Shown here piece by piece: positions 45,756-57,438 of a DNA stretch of 64,000 nucleotides. The translations under genes and the position numbers were made by a program. Origin of the DNA: Aestuariirhabdus haliotis. Its GTDB lineage: Bacteria > Pseudomonadota > Gammaproteobacteria > Pseudomonadales > Aestuariirhabdaceae. The DNA is taken from NCBI RefSeq assembly GCF_023509475.1, contig NZ_JAKSDZ010000014.1, positions 1 through 64,000 on the forward strand, read 5' to 3'. Numbering within the stretch: position 1 is the first letter of the stretch; each line of letters starts with the position of its first letter. The notes below the pieces were generated by a model that had not been told where the DNA came from, did not search any database, and saw only the letters and a program-made list of their open reading frames with translations.

Positions 45756-46078
45756 TAGGCTTCCAAGCCTCCCTGCCACTGGAAACGCCGCAGAGGGATA
45801 CGATCGCCAACAAACTCTATGCCTTCATCGAGCAGACGTTGTTGTTGGCGCAGGTATTGGGGTGAGCCTTCGGGGAAGGATAAACGCCCTTTGCTATTGA
45901 TCACCCGGTGCCAGGGAATCATTGACCCCTGGGGTAACTGCTTTAACACGCTGCCAACCATACGGGCATGTTGAGGCAATCCAGCCATACGGGCAACCTG
46001 GCCATAGGTTACAACGCTACCGCTGGGTACCAGACTGACAACGTGCCAGATTTTCGTTTGAGGAGTATGGAGTTCCAT
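45755..46078 (-). CDS. Alkyltransferase-like protein (MGMT family, Atl type)
   Basis: The 107-residue protein has the DNA-binding fold of O6-alkylguanine transferases, but the reactive Cys of PCHR is replaced by Trp (PWHRVIN, Trp56). It therefore cannot transfer alkyl groups. Family members flag O6-alkylguanine for nucleotide excision repair. VPSGSVVTYGQVAR and GSVLKQLP are typical. It is the first gene of the ampG operon, with no obvious functional link. Confidence 0.9.
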   Translation of the reverse strand: MELHTPQTKIWHVVSLVPSGSVVTYGQVARMAGLPQHARMVGSVLKQLPQGSMIPWHRVINSKGRLSFPEGSPQYLRQQQRLLDEGIEFVGDRIPLRRFQWQGGLEA

Positions 46079-46346
46079 TATTGGTCAGCAGAGTAAGGGA
46101 GTCGATTCCTATAGTACCTTATGTGAGGAGGGTACAACTAACCTGGGCTTGAAGGGGATGCACGGGCCAGGGAATACTCAGCAGTGCGCTACCGAGACAA
46201 TTAATCGGCCGATGTCCGTGGCGGAGACGTATGTGAACTATACTTTCGTTCGGGGTATTAGGTATTCTGTGGGGACTGTATTGGTAATACGCTCAAAGAG
46301 CGCCAATAGATCAGATTATAGATATAAATGATCAAGGAGATCAGGA

Positions 46347-47627
46347 ATGAAGAAGGCACTCGCACTGCTCCTTACCGGGCTGTACGCAGTTTCGGTATGG
46401 GCGAATCAGCAGCCCTACGATTTTCCTACGTTGGGCTCGACCTACAGCAGCTATGCCGCCACAGTGGTGGGTACCTTGCCGGAAGTGGCCGCTGATTTGC
46501 CCGAAGAAAACCCCATGAGTTCCAGCCGTATCCGGATTTTTGAGGATCGCCAGGTTCCTGACCCGTTCTTCTTCGATGAAACCCTGCGTTATTCCTATGC
46601 CTGGCAAGACGAAGCGGCGCCGCTGGTGTTTATGATTGCCGGGACCGGTGCTTCTCATAATGGCGCCAAAAATGTCGAAATGGGCAAGGCGTTCTACCAC
46701 GCGGGGTTCCATGTGGTATCTATCTCATCGCCCACCTATATGAACTTCATTGTTTCGGCCTCTGAGAATTCGGTGCCAGGTCATGCTTACGAGGATGCCA
46801 AGGATATCTACCGGGTGATGGAAAAAATCCGGGAAAAGCATAAGAGTCGTGTTGAAGTTACCGACTATTATGTAACCGGATACAGTCTTGGGGGCTTCAA
46901 TGCGGCCTTTGTGACCAAGCTCGATGAAGAGCGCCAATCCTTCAACTTTCGTAAGGCCCTGCTGATTAACCCGCCTGTCAGCCTTTATAACTCCATCTCT
47001 CTACTCGATCGCATGAGTCAAAATATTCCAGGCGGCGCGGATAACTTCGACCAGTTTCTGAACTCCTTGATGGACGAGGTGAGTAAGGTTTACCAGAAAT
47101 CAGATACCGTCGATATGGATGGCGAGTTTTTGTTCAAGGCATACAAGGCGCTGGATCCCAATAACGAGGAGCTTGCCGCACTTATTGGCGTATCGTTCCG
47201 CCTGTCATCTTCGAGTCTTATCTACACCTCTGACGTGATCAATCAATATGGTTTTGTGGTGCCTTCCAATGTCACCATGACCCGAAATTCCAGCCCGGGT
47301 GATTATATGGTTGTGGCGAATCAGCTTGGCTTTACCGATTACTTTCACGGCTTTTTCTACCCCTATTACAAACCGCAGCATCCCGAGCTGGACCGGGAAG
47401 GGTTTGCCCGCACCATGAACCTTGAAGCGCTGGAGTCCTACTTTAAATCATCCGATAAGATTGAAGTCATGCATAACGCCGATGACATCATTCTCGCGCC
47501 CGGTGAAATCGATTTCTTCCCCCGCGTGTTTGGCGATCGAGCCAAAATTTACCCCAAGGGAGGTCACTGCGGGAATATGTCACACCGGGATAATGTGGCT
47601 CATATGATCAGCGTGTTTAAGAACTAG
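46347..47627 (+). CDS. Secreted alpha/beta hydrolase
   Basis: The 426-residue exported protein (signal peptide to ~19, VSVWA) has an alpha/beta-hydrolase core. VFMIAGTGASHNG forms the oxyanion-type loop and GYSLGGFNAAF carries the nucleophile Ser. A likely Asp lies in HNADDIIL and the His in KGGHCGNM. It probably acts in the periplasm on an ester or lipid. The mlaA gene starts 11 bp downstream, suggesting a phospholipid-related role. The substrate is unknown. Confidence 0.75.
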   Translation: MKKALALLLTGLYAVSVWANQQPYDFPTLGSTYSSYAATVVGTLPEVAADLPEENPMSSSRIRIFEDRQVPDPFFFDETLRYSYAWQDEAAPLVFMIAGTGASHNGAKNVEMGKAFYHAGFHVVSISSPTYMNFIVSASENSVPGHAYEDAKDIYRVMEKIREKHKSRVEVTDYYVTGYSLGGFNAAFVTKLDEERQSFNFRKALLINPPVSLYNSISLLDRMSQNIPGGADNFDQFLNSLMDEVSKVYQKSDTVDMDGEFLFKAYKALDPNNEELAALIGVSFRLSSSSLIYTSDVINQYGFVVPSNVTMTRNSSPGDYMVVANQLGFTDYFHGFFYPYYKPQHPELDREGFARTMNLEALESYFKSSDKIEVMHNADDIILAPGEIDFFPRVFGDRAKIYPKGGHCGNMSHRDNVAHMISVFKN

Positions 47628-47638
47628 GGGGCGGGGAA

Positions 47639-48418
47639 ATGATCAATATTATGAGTAACAACACAAATACTCTGATGCGTATTTTTCTGGTGCTTGTTAT
47701 GGGGACTTTTGTCTCGGCCTGCAGCACCAACCCGAGAGTCGATGGCGATGTAGCCGATAAGGCTTATTATGACGCCGGTAAGCTGGTCGCCAAAGATGGT
47801 GACTATATGGTCAAGGACGACTATGACCCCTGGGAAGGTTTTAACAGGACCATGTACCGGTTTAACTATCACCTGGATCGCTATGTTCTGTTGCCCGTTG
47901 TGGATGGCTACCAGTTCATCACGCCCGATCCGGTAGAAACCGGTATCCATAACTTCTTCAATAACATCCGTGAGATACCGACATTTTTTAACAGTGTCTT
48001 CCAGCTCGAATTTACCAAGAGCTATCAGACGGCAGGCCGTTTTGTTACCAATACCACGGTAGGGCTGCTTGGCTTTTTGGATGCGGCCACTTATTTCGGT
48101 ATTCCCAAGCACAAGGAAGATTTTGGCCAAACCTTGGGTTACTGGGGAGTTGGCAACGGGCCCTATCTGGTGCTGCCGCTGTTCGGCCCCTCTTCTGCTC
48201 GTGACGGTATAGGTCTTGGAGTGGATACTCTGATGATGTCGGCTGTTTATAACGAACTGGATATGAAATCCGAAGAAGAGCTGGCTCTTATGGTAATGAA
48301 TGGCATCGATACGCGCGCCAATACCTCGTTCCGTTACTACGAGACCGGTTCTCCGTTCGAGTATGAGCTGGTCAGGGAGCTTTGGTTGCAAAAGCGTAAA
48401 CTGGATATTGAAAAATAA
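47639..48418 (+). CDS. mlaA: Outer-membrane phospholipid-removal lipoprotein MlaA
   Basis: MlaA (VacJ) extracts misplaced phospholipids from the outer leaflet and passes them to periplasmic MlaC. The 259-residue precursor has a lipobox ending at Cys28 (VSAC). DPWEGFNRTMYRFNYHLDRYVLLPV, NFFNNIREIPTFFNS and GVGNGPYLVLPLFGPSSARD are family signatures. The mlaFEDCB genes are not in the window. It sits between a secreted hydrolase and a periplasmic binding protein, apparently in one operon. Confidence 0.94.
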   Translation: MINIMSNNTNTLMRIFLVLVMGTFVSACSTNPRVDGDVADKAYYDAGKLVAKDGDYMVKDDYDPWEGFNRTMYRFNYHLDRYVLLPVVDGYQFITPDPVETGIHNFFNNIREIPTFFNSVFQLEFTKSYQTAGRFVTNTTVGLLGFLDAATYFGIPKHKEDFGQTLGYWGVGNGPYLVLPLFGPSSARDGIGLGVDTLMMSAVYNELDMKSEEELALMVMNGIDTRANTSFRYYETGSPFEYELVRELWLQKRKLDIEK

Positions 48419-48421
48419 GGG

Positions 48422-49621
48422 ATGAGAGCGATGAGATCTGTTTATAGACTGATGCAAATGTTGTTCTCCTGCGTGCTGTTGGTGTCTTTAATGACTAACA
48501 GTGCGCTTGCCACAAGCCACCAGGAGAGCATTAAGATAGGCATAACGGTGTCTCTCTCCGGGGAGTATAAATCCCAGGGCAAGAGCCTGCTCAGGGGCCT
48601 TGAAATGTGGGCCAAGGACCTGAATTCACGAGGTGCCTTGCTGGGTTCCAAAGTGGAAATCGTGCACTACGACGATCAATCGGATCTGCAAACCAGTGCC
48701 CAGTTGTATGAGCGTCTGGTGACGCGAGACAAGGTCGATTTCCTGGTAGGACCCTATGCGTCCGATTTGACACTGGCTGCCAGTGACGTAGCAGAAAAGC
48801 ATGGGATACCCATGGTGTCGGGTACCGCCGCGGCTGAAGCTATTTGGGAGCGCGGTTATAAAAATATCTTCCAGGTGGACCTGCCCGCGGGTCGCTATAT
48901 GGATGACGGCCTGGAGATTGGTAAAGAAGTGGGGGTAGAGCGGGTTGGTATTCTGTATCGGGATAGTCTGTTTACCCGGGAAGTTGCCATGGGAGCCAAG
49001 AAGTTGGCCGAAGAGCTGGGAATGGAGGTCGTGGTTTTTTCCGGTTACTCCTCGAACACCCAAGACTTCTCCAGCATGGTGAAAGATTTGAAAAATCAGG
49101 GTGCCGAATTGGTACTGGGCGCCGCTTACTTGAGTGATTCCATCGCTATCGTCAAAGAGGCTAAGCGGCAAAATTTTAGCCCCAGAGCTATCGGGTTTAC
49201 ATCGGGTCCATCGTTGAATGCTTTTGGTCAGACTCTGGGTGCTGATGCTGAGGGGATACTGGGTTTTACCCCCTGGATTCGAGCCGTACGAGAGCCGATG
49301 GCGTTTGATTTTGATTTCCGTTACCGCCGCTTGTACAACGAAGCCGCTGACAGTAATGCGGCTGGTGGCTACGCGGCAGGAGAAGTTTTGGAGGCAGCGG
49401 TTCGTCTGTCCAAGACCCAGGACCGGGACGCCGTCCGTGATCAGCTTCGCAAGATGACCTTTGTGTCGGTGGTTGGGCGTTACAGGGTCGATGGCAGTGG
49501 CAAGCAAAACGGCAAATCGATGTATATCATTCAATGGCAGGGTGGTGACCGCCACCTTGTTTTGCCTGAACGATATGCGGAAAAAGACTCTGTGCTCTTT
49601 GTTCCCTGGAATGATCGTTAG
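48422..49621 (+). CDS. Branched-chain amino-acid-type periplasmic binding protein
   Basis: The 399-residue protein has a signal peptide (to about ALA, residue 30) and a Peripla_BP_6 / LivJ-type fold (IKIGITVSLSGEYKSQGKSLLRGLEMW, FLVGPYASDLTLAA). No liv permease or ATPase genes accompany it. It starts 3 bp after mlaA, so it may serve envelope sensing or binding of an unrelated ligand instead of amino-acid uptake. ATG 48422 and ATG 48431 are both plausible starts. A terminator follows. Confidence 0.85.
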   Translation: MRAMRSVYRLMQMLFSCVLLVSLMTNSALATSHQESIKIGITVSLSGEYKSQGKSLLRGLEMWAKDLNSRGALLGSKVEIVHYDDQSDLQTSAQLYERLVTRDKVDFLVGPYASDLTLAASDVAEKHGIPMVSGTAAAEAIWERGYKNIFQVDLPAGRYMDDGLEIGKEVGVERVGILYRDSLFTREVAMGAKKLAEELGMEVVVFSGYSSNTQDFSSMVKDLKNQGAELVLGAAYLSDSIAIVKEAKRQNFSPRAIGFTSGPSLNAFGQTLGADAEGILGFTPWIRAVREPMAFDFDFRYRRLYNEAADSNAAGGYAAGEVLEAAVRLSKTQDRDAVRDQLRKMTFVSVVGRYRVDGSGKQNGKSMYIIQWQGGDRHLVLPERYAEKDSVLFVPWNDR

Positions 49622-49662
49622 TCGTTTTTCAGTGGAGCGATGAGCTTTCCCTGTTGTGATTT

Positions 49663-49700
49663 AAAAGCCCCGTGAACAGCTCATGTCACGGGGCTTTTTT
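49663..49700. terminator. Bidirectional intrinsic terminator
   Basis: GCCCCGTG (49667-49674) and CACGGGGC (49687-49694) form a GC-rich 8-bp stem, with AAAA before and TTTTTT after. It lies between the convergent binding-protein and reductase genes and can serve both. Confidence 0.85.
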
Positions 49701-49725
49701 ATTTCACCTTAGACGTCAGTGGTTA

Positions 49726-50484
49726 TTACAGGCGTAAGCCGCCATCGAGTTCGATAATGCGACCGCTGTAGTAATCGTTTTCAAAGATGTACGCCGCGGA
49801 ATGGGCAATCTCTTCGCAGGTTCCCATGCGTTTGAGGGGAATGCCGGCGGTCATGCGATCCAGTGCCTCGGGCTTCATACCGGCGGTCATATCGGTGGCA
49901 ATAAAGCCGGGAGCGATGGCTGCGCAACGAATATTGAAACGTGCCAGTTCCTTGGCCCAGCTAACGGTCATGGCGGCGACTCCGGCCTTGGCAGCGGAAT
50001 AGTTGGTTTGCCCCATATTACCGGCGCGGGAAATACTGGAGATATTAATAATGACGCCACTATTTTGTTTCTCGACCATCTGTGCGGCTACTTCCCGGGT
50101 GCAGAGGAACACACCGGTCAGGTTAACGTCGATCACCGATTGCCATTGAGACAGACTCATTTTGGTCATTTCACCATCACGAGACTTGATCAGCAGCCCA
50201 TCACGTAAAATGCCTGCATTGTTAATCAGTCCATCAATCTGGCCAAAATCATTTGCGACCTGTTGCACCATGGCTTCCACGGCGCTTTCATCGGCGACGT
50301 TGGTCAGGTAATAGCGCGCGCTGCTGCCCGCTTCTTCGCAGGCCTGCAGGCTTTCCTGTAGCTTTTCTTTATTAAGGTCGACCAGGGCGATGTTGGCGCC
50401 TTTGCGGGCCAGCTCTACTGCCATCGTGCGTCCGAGTCCCTGTCCGGCACCGGTAATAATGATGTTCTTATTGGTTAGTTCCAT
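49726..50484 (-). CDS. FabG-like short-chain dehydrogenase
   Basis: The 252-residue SDR is probably an NADPH-dependent 3-oxoacyl-ACP or acetoacetyl-CoA reductase. Motifs are GAGQGLGRT (cofactor loop), NNAGIL, the catalytic Ser in ISSISRAG and YSAAK. The C-terminus is DGGLRL. It is monocistronic and not in a fab cluster, so it may be an accessory FabG paralogue; the exact acyl substrate is not determined. GGAGAT precedes the ATG. Confidence 0.85.
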   Translation of the reverse strand: MELTNKNIIITGAGQGLGRTMAVELARKGANIALVDLNKEKLQESLQACEEAGSSARYYLTNVADESAVEAMVQQVANDFGQIDGLINNAGILRDGLLIKSRDGEMTKMSLSQWQSVIDVNLTGVFLCTREVAAQMVEKQNSGVIINISSISRAGNMGQTNYSAAKAGVAAMTVSWAKELARFNIRCAAIAPGFIATDMTAGMKPEALDRMTAGIPLKRMGTCEEIAHSAAYIFENDYYSGRIIELDGGLRL

Positions 50485-50708
50485 GGGAATCTCCTCTGTT
50501 TAGGCTTTAGGTATCGATTGAAAGGGGTTGCGTGCCATCATACCTGAACCTGGAGCCGTTGGGCCTGACCACTAATGAATGACGCAAGGCCTGTATCTAT
50601 GGCTCGGTTTCCTCCGGCCATGACCGACCTGGCAGGGATTGCGAGCAGGGGTTGAACTTTGATCAATTGCCTCCATCTATAACCCCATACTTTTGCTGGA
50701 TATTGACC

Positions 50709-51152
50709 ATGCGCATACTATTTTTGCTGTTTATTATCGTCCCTATTGTAGAGATGCTGGTATTGATCAAGGTGGGAGAGGTGATTGGTGCCTGGTATAC
50801 CGTGGGTCTGGTGCTACTGACCGCCGTGATTGGTATCAACCTGCTGCGCCAGCAAGGCCTTAGTACCCTGATGCGAGCCAATCAGCGTATGAACAGTGGT
50901 GAAATGCCCGCGCAGGAAATAGTGGAAGGATTTCTCTTGGCTGTGGGAGGCGCGCTCCTGCTAACCCCGGGTTTCGTAACCGATACCTTTGGCTTTGTTT
51001 GCCTGATCGCCCCTCTGAGAAGGGCGATGGTTGGTAAGTTGATCGCTTCAGGGCGCTTTTTTGTCGGTGGTCAATCCACCCGTTTTGGTGCCCGTCCCGG
51101 GTTTGATCGAGACTCCAATGTGATCGATGGCGAATATCGGCGCGAAGATTAA
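50709..51152 (+). CDS. fxsA: FxsA-family membrane protein
   Basis: The 147-residue inner-membrane protein starts at ATG 50709 (MRILFLLFIIVPIVEM). It has three to four helices and the family motif LTPGFVTDTFGF. FxsA overproduction in E. coli counteracts T7 exclusion by the F plasmid; its normal role is unknown. Placement directly before groESL is common in gammaproteobacteria. The frame is open upstream to 50652, but that stretch has no signal of translation. Confidence 0.88.
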   Translation: MRILFLLFIIVPIVEMLVLIKVGEVIGAWYTVGLVLLTAVIGINLLRQQGLSTLMRANQRMNSGEMPAQEIVEGFLLAVGGALLLTPGFVTDTFGFVCLIAPLRRAMVGKLIASGRFFVGGQSTRFGARPGFDRDSNVIDGEYRRED

Positions 51153-51168
51153 TTTTTTTCTGCCCGGG

Positions 51169-51197
51169 TGTTGAAATCTCTCGAGTCACCCCCATCT
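51169..51197 (+). promoter_or_regulatory. Sigma-32 heat-shock promoter of groESL
   Basis: TGTTGAAA ends at 51176 and CCCCATCT spans 51190-51197, a 13-bp spacer. Both match the RpoH consensus (CTTGAAA, CCCCATNT) closely. It lies about 160 bp before the groES ATG. No CIRCE inverted repeat is present, so regulation appears to be positive and sigma-32-dependent. Confidence 0.85.
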
Positions 51198-51358
51198 ACA
51201 GGATCACCCAATACGCTTCCGCTGCATTGCATAAGCAGGCTGCGGGGCAATAAGGGGCTAAAGAGCAGTAAAGCCCCTGAATTTTCCGGTTCGTCCGGGA
51301 GCAGATACTAAACGGTTGCTGGTCTTCCAGCATTTTGTAAAACACTGGAGAAATATCA

Positions 51359-51652
51359 ATGAAAATTCGTCCGTTACACGACCGTGTGGTTGTACGTCGT
51401 CAGGAAGAGGAAACTACCACTGCAGGTGGCATTGTGCTGCCAGGTTCCGCTACGGAGAAGCCTAATCAGGGCGAGATCGTTGCTGTTGGCGAAGGCGCCG
51501 TTCAGCAAAGTGGCGAGCTGCGCCCCCTGAGCGTTAAAGTGGGTGACAAGGTCGTATTTGGTCAGTATGCCGGTAGCAACACCGTTAAGGTTGATGGCGA
51601 AGAGCTGATTATCATGAACGAAAGCGAAATCTACGGTGTGCTTGAGTCCTAA
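51359..51652 (+). CDS. groES: Co-chaperonin GroES
   Basis: GroES forms the seven-subunit lid of the GroEL chamber. The 97 residues begin [25 protein letters not shown], containing the mobile loop, and end with the domed [19 protein letters not shown] strand region. The length equals that of E. coli GroES. It is separated from groEL by 57 bp and cotranscribed from the sigma-32-type promoter. Confidence 0.98.
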   Translation: MKIRPLHDRVVVRRQEEETTTAGGIVLPGSATEKPNQGEIVAVGEGAVQQSGELRPLSVKVGDKVVFGQYAGSNTVKVDGEELIIMNESEIYGVLES

Positions 51653-51679
51653 GACTCTGTACAACTCCCTTCGCATTGA

Positions 51680-53356
<1,677 letters not shown>

Positions 53357-53372
53357 GCCAGCCTGGCACTCT

Positions 53373-53431
53373 GATCGCCAGCCTTGCTGGCGATCCATAA
53401 AAAAACCCGTCAATTACTGACGGGTTTTTTT
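53373..53431 (+). terminator. Double hairpin terminator after groEL
   Basis: The first dyad, GATCGCCAGC (53373-53382) with GCTGGCGATC (53386-53395), has a perfect 10-bp stem. The second, CCCGTCA (53406-53412) with TGACGGG (53418-53424), is flanked by A- and T-runs and is a classic bidirectional intrinsic terminator. It also serves the convergent chemoreceptor gene. Confidence 0.9.
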
Positions 53432-53469
53432 ATGTCTGCAAGACAGGGTCGCGATTGATGGTTGTTGGC

Positions 53470-55095
53470 CTAGTGGCGTAAGCGCCGGGATATCTGATCC
53501 AGTTCGTCGGATAATGACACCAGACGCAGGCTGGTCTCGCTGGTTTGTTTGGCCTTGTCGCTGTTCTCAGACGCGATGCTGGTGATCTCGGTAATATTGC
53601 GAGTGATATCTTCCGATACGGAACTTTGTTCCTCGGCTGCCGTGGCGATCTGAGTATTCATATCGCGAATCGCTTCAACGGCAGAGGTTATGTCCTCCAG
53701 CTTATTGGCCGCTTCCTCGACAATCTCCTCGCACTCGGTCATCTTGCTGGTGCCCTGGTTGATCGCGCTCACCGCATTGACCGCACCCTGTTGCACCTTC
53801 TCGATAATACCTTGTATTTCGGTGGTGGATTGCTGGGTGCGTTGGGCCAGCGTTCGAACTTCATCGGCGACCACGGCGAAGCCTCGTCCCTGTTCGCCAG
53901 CTCGTGCGGCCTCTATGGCGGCATTCAATGCTAACAGGTTGGTTTGCTCGGCAATGCTGCGAATCACATCCAGTACGGTACCAATCTGAATGCTGTTGGT
54001 TTCCAGTTCACCGATGACCTGGGCTGTGGTGTTGATTTCGGTCGCCATGGCCGCAATCGTTTGCAGTGCATTTTTCATAACACTCATACCCTGTTGACTC
54101 GCCTCATCGGCATCGTTGGCACCGCCGACCGCGTTGGCTGCGTGGTTGGCCACTTCGCTGGCGGTGGCTGACATCTCGTTCATAGCGGTCGCGACCTGAT
54201 CGGTTCGCTCGTGTTGCTCGTGGGTACTGTGATTGATGTCATCCGAATTTTGCTTCAACTGGCCGGAAGACTCCTGCAGTCCGACCAGCGTCGAGTTAAG
54301 CTGTTCGACGGTTGCATTCAGGGCTTGTTGCAGCTGACGAGAGGCATCTGCCAAACTTCCCAATTCGTCGTTGCGCTCGATGGTATTGGTATGGGACAGA
54401 TCGCCTTCGCTGATATGGGTAAGGTGCTGGCTAATGCTCAACGTGGGAGCGACTACACTGCGATTGATATACCAGATGATCGTTGCCGTGGCAGCCGCCG
54501 ACAGTAACAGCATGACCACAGCAATAGTGATGATCAGGGCTTGGCTACTGTCTTGAAGCTCTTTGCTATGTTCCAGGGCAGCCAGGTTTAGCGCTTCGCC
54601 GGCTTCATCCAGCAGTTTGGAGGGGGCCCGGTCAATTCCGGAAACGGCCTTGTCGCCTACGGCTGAATCGTAATTGGCGGCGACAAAAGCGTTATAGCCT
54701 TGGGTATAGGCAGTGCCCATTTTTTGGTGTTCGCTGATGAACTGATCCACCAACAACTTGGCGTCGGCAATATCAATGCGAGCCGAGAGTTCCTTGCCCA
54801 GGGTCTGGATCTTTTCCTGCTCCTTGTTGAATCGACCCCAGTATTTATCCCGTTGCGCGTCGTCGCTGCCGCGTAACAGGACATTCTTCCATTCTTGCAC
54901 CTGGCGCTTGAACTCGATATTCATTTCAAGCGCTCGCTGGGAGTTTTGCAAGTCGTGATCCACCAGGTGGTCGTATTCGCTGATGGTTCCGCTGAGCTGG
55001 GATATGCCCCAAAGAGCGGTCAATATAATTAACAGAACTCCGGCGATAATGCCTGTGCACACCTGCACCAGAAGAGATCGTGAAAACCAATTCAT
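53470..55095 (-). CDS. Methyl-accepting chemotaxis protein
   Basis: The 541-residue chemoreceptor has TM1 at ~9-30, a helical periplasmic domain of about 160 residues (four-helix-bundle type), TM2 at ~190-213 and a HAMP domain. The signalling hairpin tip is highly conserved: [37 protein letters not shown]. No che genes or pentapeptide tether (it ends ISRRLRH) are seen. The ligand is unknown. Confidence 0.92.
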   Translation of the reverse strand: MNWFSRSLLVQVCTGIIAGVLLIILTALWGISQLSGTISEYDHLVDHDLQNSQRALEMNIEFKRQVQEWKNVLLRGSDDAQRDKYWGRFNKEQEKIQTLGKELSARIDIADAKLLVDQFISEHQKMGTAYTQGYNAFVAANYDSAVGDKAVSGIDRAPSKLLDEAGEALNLAALEHSKELQDSSQALIITIAVVMLLLSAAATATIIWYINRSVVAPTLSISQHLTHISEGDLSHTNTIERNDELGSLADASRQLQQALNATVEQLNSTLVGLQESSGQLKQNSDDINHSTHEQHERTDQVATAMNEMSATASEVANHAANAVGGANDADEASQQGMSVMKNALQTIAAMATEINTTAQVIGELETNSIQIGTVLDVIRSIAEQTNLLALNAAIEAARAGEQGRGFAVVADEVRTLAQRTQQSTTEIQGIIEKVQQGAVNAVSAINQGTSKMTECEEIVEEAANKLEDITSAVEAIRDMNTQIATAAEEQSSVSEDITRNITEITSIASENSDKAKQTSETSLRLVSLSDELDQISRRLRH

Positions 55096-55208
55096 GGAAT
55101 TTTCCCCTGAAACTACCTAACTTATTCGTCAGTGTAGACTAAGCCGAGGATAGCGGCGCCCTGAATATCGGTAAGAGGCGAATAAATAGGGAGGGGGTAT
55201 GAAGGCTG

Positions 55209-57245
55209 TCAAGAAAGTAGAAATGATTGTTGCAAATAATGCACAAATTCATCGGGGGGGACGGGCTTGCAATAATAGTATCCCTGACCTTCCTGGCAAC
55301 CATTCTGGATCAGGTAGGTTTCGTGGGCTTCGGTCTCTACGCCTTCGGCGATAACGGGCAAGCCAAGGCTTTCTCCCAGTTGGATAATCGCTCGCACAAT
55401 GGTGGAATCATCCTGATTGTCGATGATTTCCTGCACAAAGCTCTTATCGATTTTGATTTTGTCGAAGGGTAACTGCTTGAGATAACTGAGAGATGAATAG
55501 CCCGTACCAAAGTCATCCATGGCCAACAAGACCCCGGATTTTTTAATCGCTTTCAGGGCGGTGGCAGCCGCTGTCAGGTCTTCCATAATGCCGGTTTCGG
55601 TCATCTCCAGCTCTAGTGTATGGGCAGGAATCTTATGCTTTTGTAACGTGCGTACGACCAGCTCGGTAAGGTCGGGTTGCTTGAGTTGCACAGCCGACAG
55701 GTTAACGGCCATTCGCAGGTCGGGGAAGCCCAGGGTATGCCAGATCTTGAGTTGTGCGCAGGCGCGGTCCAGTACCCATTCACCGATATCGATGATCAGG
55801 TCACTTTTTTCTGCCAGAGGAATAAAAATGTCCGGGGATATCCAGCCTTGTTCTTCGTGTTGCCAGCGTAACAATGCCTCGGCACCCGCAACGCGTCCGG
55901 TTTCAAGGTCAATTTGGGGCTGATAAACCAGTTGCAGTTTATCCATGGCCAACGCTTCACCCAGTTCACGTTCCAGCCGCTTGCGTTCTCGCATTTCACT
56001 ATCGACGCTGGCGACATAAAACTGGTAACGGTTGCCTCGTGCCTTGGCCAGCGTCATCGTTTGTTCCGCTTTCTGCAACAGGGTTTCCGGGTTTTTGCCA
56101 TCGGAGGGGAATAGCGAAATTCCCAGCGTCGCTTCCAGCGTGACTTTTTCATTCTCGATGACAAAGGGTTCTTTCAGCTCGTTCAGAATGCTTTGTGCCA
56201 GTTCGGCCGCTTCGTAAGGTTGCTTTAGCTTATCCTGAATGATGGCAAACTGGTCCCCACCCAGACGGCCAACAGCACGAACGGGTATTTGTTGATTGCG
56301 TAGCCGATCGGCCAGAGTCATCAGCAGATAGTCACCCATCTTATAGGTGTATTGTTCGTTGATACTTTTGAAATCATTGATGCCGCAACAGAGGACGGCG
56401 ACCATTTGTTCACGCTGCTGGGCCTCTGGCAGGATTCGTTGTAGCTGCTTTTGCAGCATGATGCGGTTGGGCAATCCGGTCAGGAAATCGTACTGTGCCA
56501 GTCTCAGTACATGAGCTTCGGCGCGCTGGCGTTTGGAATGATTGCGTTCTATCGACGCCAGCAACTGGTTGATGGTACGCACCCAGAGGCCAAGCTCATT
56601 ACGCTCGTTGCCTTCGATCATGGGAACCTGGATATTCCCTGGTTGATCAGGGTTGATATGTGACAGGCTTTTGGCAATTCGAGTCAGAGGGCGAGTCACC
56701 AGCCAGGTAAAAATCAGGTAGAGCACGGTCGCCATCGCTATGGCGCGTAGAATTCCGGAGGTAAAAATAATAATGGCTCGATTAACAAAATCGGTCCCGT
56801 AGGAGGAGGTATCGAGAGTGATCTTCAAATCACCGTAGTATTCGTTGTAGGGTAGTTTGCCATACAGGCTGACCTGGTAATTGCGCTCGGAGTGGAAAAC
56901 CTGATCGGTCAACCAGCGATAGGGTTCTTCCTTCAGAGGTCGTTGTTTTGAGGCGAGAGTTTCCTCGTCAGGGTGGCCGATGGACGCAAATCGTACTGAA
57001 TGGTCTTCGAACAGACCCTCGATGACCTGTTCGGCCATTTCCCGGTCCAGGCTATAAACGGCCTGAACCGCCGGGTCACGAACCATCGCCAGGACATTTT
57101 GTGCCCGCTGGTCGATCTCTTTTTGCGAGTTGATGGCATCCACACCGATTTGGGCCGCACTGAGCACCGTGCCCACCAGGCAAGCTGAAGCGAGCACCAC
57201 ACGGAGTAGCTTGAAGGATAACCGGTCCCGCTTTTCGATGATCAA
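55209..57245 (-). CDS. GGDEF-EAL protein, probable c-di-GMP phosphodiesterase
   Basis: From the TTG at 57245, which has GGGAG seven bases upstream, the protein has 678 residues; the ATG at 57293 would add 16. TM1 lies near the start (LRVVLASACLVGTVLSA), followed by a ~120-residue periplasmic domain, TM2 and a HAMP-like linker. The GGDEF motif is altered to GGDQF and has no RxxD site. The EAL domain is intact (AEALLRW, MDDFGTGYSSL, EGVETE). It therefore probably degrades c-di-GMP, perhaps with GTP-binding control by the GGDQF domain. Confidence 0.88.
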   Translation of the reverse strand: MIIEKRDRLSFKLLRVVLASACLVGTVLSAAQIGVDAINSQKEIDQRAQNVLAMVRDPAVQAVYSLDREMAEQVIEGLFEDHSVRFASIGHPDEETLASKQRPLKEEPYRWLTDQVFHSERNYQVSLYGKLPYNEYYGDLKITLDTSSYGTDFVNRAIIIFTSGILRAIAMATVLYLIFTWLVTRPLTRIAKSLSHINPDQPGNIQVPMIEGNERNELGLWVRTINQLLASIERNHSKRQRAEAHVLRLAQYDFLTGLPNRIMLQKQLQRILPEAQQREQMVAVLCCGINDFKSINEQYTYKMGDYLLMTLADRLRNQQIPVRAVGRLGGDQFAIIQDKLKQPYEAAELAQSILNELKEPFVIENEKVTLEATLGISLFPSDGKNPETLLQKAEQTMTLAKARGNRYQFYVASVDSEMRERKRLERELGEALAMDKLQLVYQPQIDLETGRVAGAEALLRWQHEEQGWISPDIFIPLAEKSDLIIDIGEWVLDRACAQLKIWHTLGFPDLRMAVNLSAVQLKQPDLTELVVRTLQKHKIPAHTLELEMTETGIMEDLTAAATALKAIKKSGVLLAMDDFGTGYSSLSYLKQLPFDKIKIDKSFVQEIIDNQDDSTIVRAIIQLGESLGLPVIAEGVETEAHETYLIQNGCQEGQGYYYCKPVPPDEFVHYLQQSFLLS

Positions 57246-57389
57246 ATTGGCTCCCGAGAATGGCGTGCGAAAGCACGTCAACGTTATATACATGGCGGCA
57301 GGACTTCAGTATCGGAAATAAGGTGCTGGTGGTCAAAAGTTATTTGGGAGGGGTGGGCGCATAATTCAACGATTATTTTTGCCGATACT

Positions 57390-57415
57390 CGGGGCTCGGG
57401 CTATGATGAGCCCCG
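57390..57415 (+). other. Hairpin in the bioA leader
   Basis: CGGGGCTC (57390-57397), a 10-nt loop and GAGCCCCG (57408-57415) lie 23 bp before the bioA start. It could hinder ribosome access or be a remnant transcript end from upstream. There is no T-tract and no recognisable BirA operator. Confidence 0.35.
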
Positions 57416-57438
57416 CATTCCCATCTGGATTGAGGACT

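Noticed and set aside
51153-51358. CIRCE/HrcA operator before groES
   Set aside because: No TTAGCACTC-N9-GAGTGCTAA inverted repeat is present; a sigma-32-type promoter explains heat-shock control.
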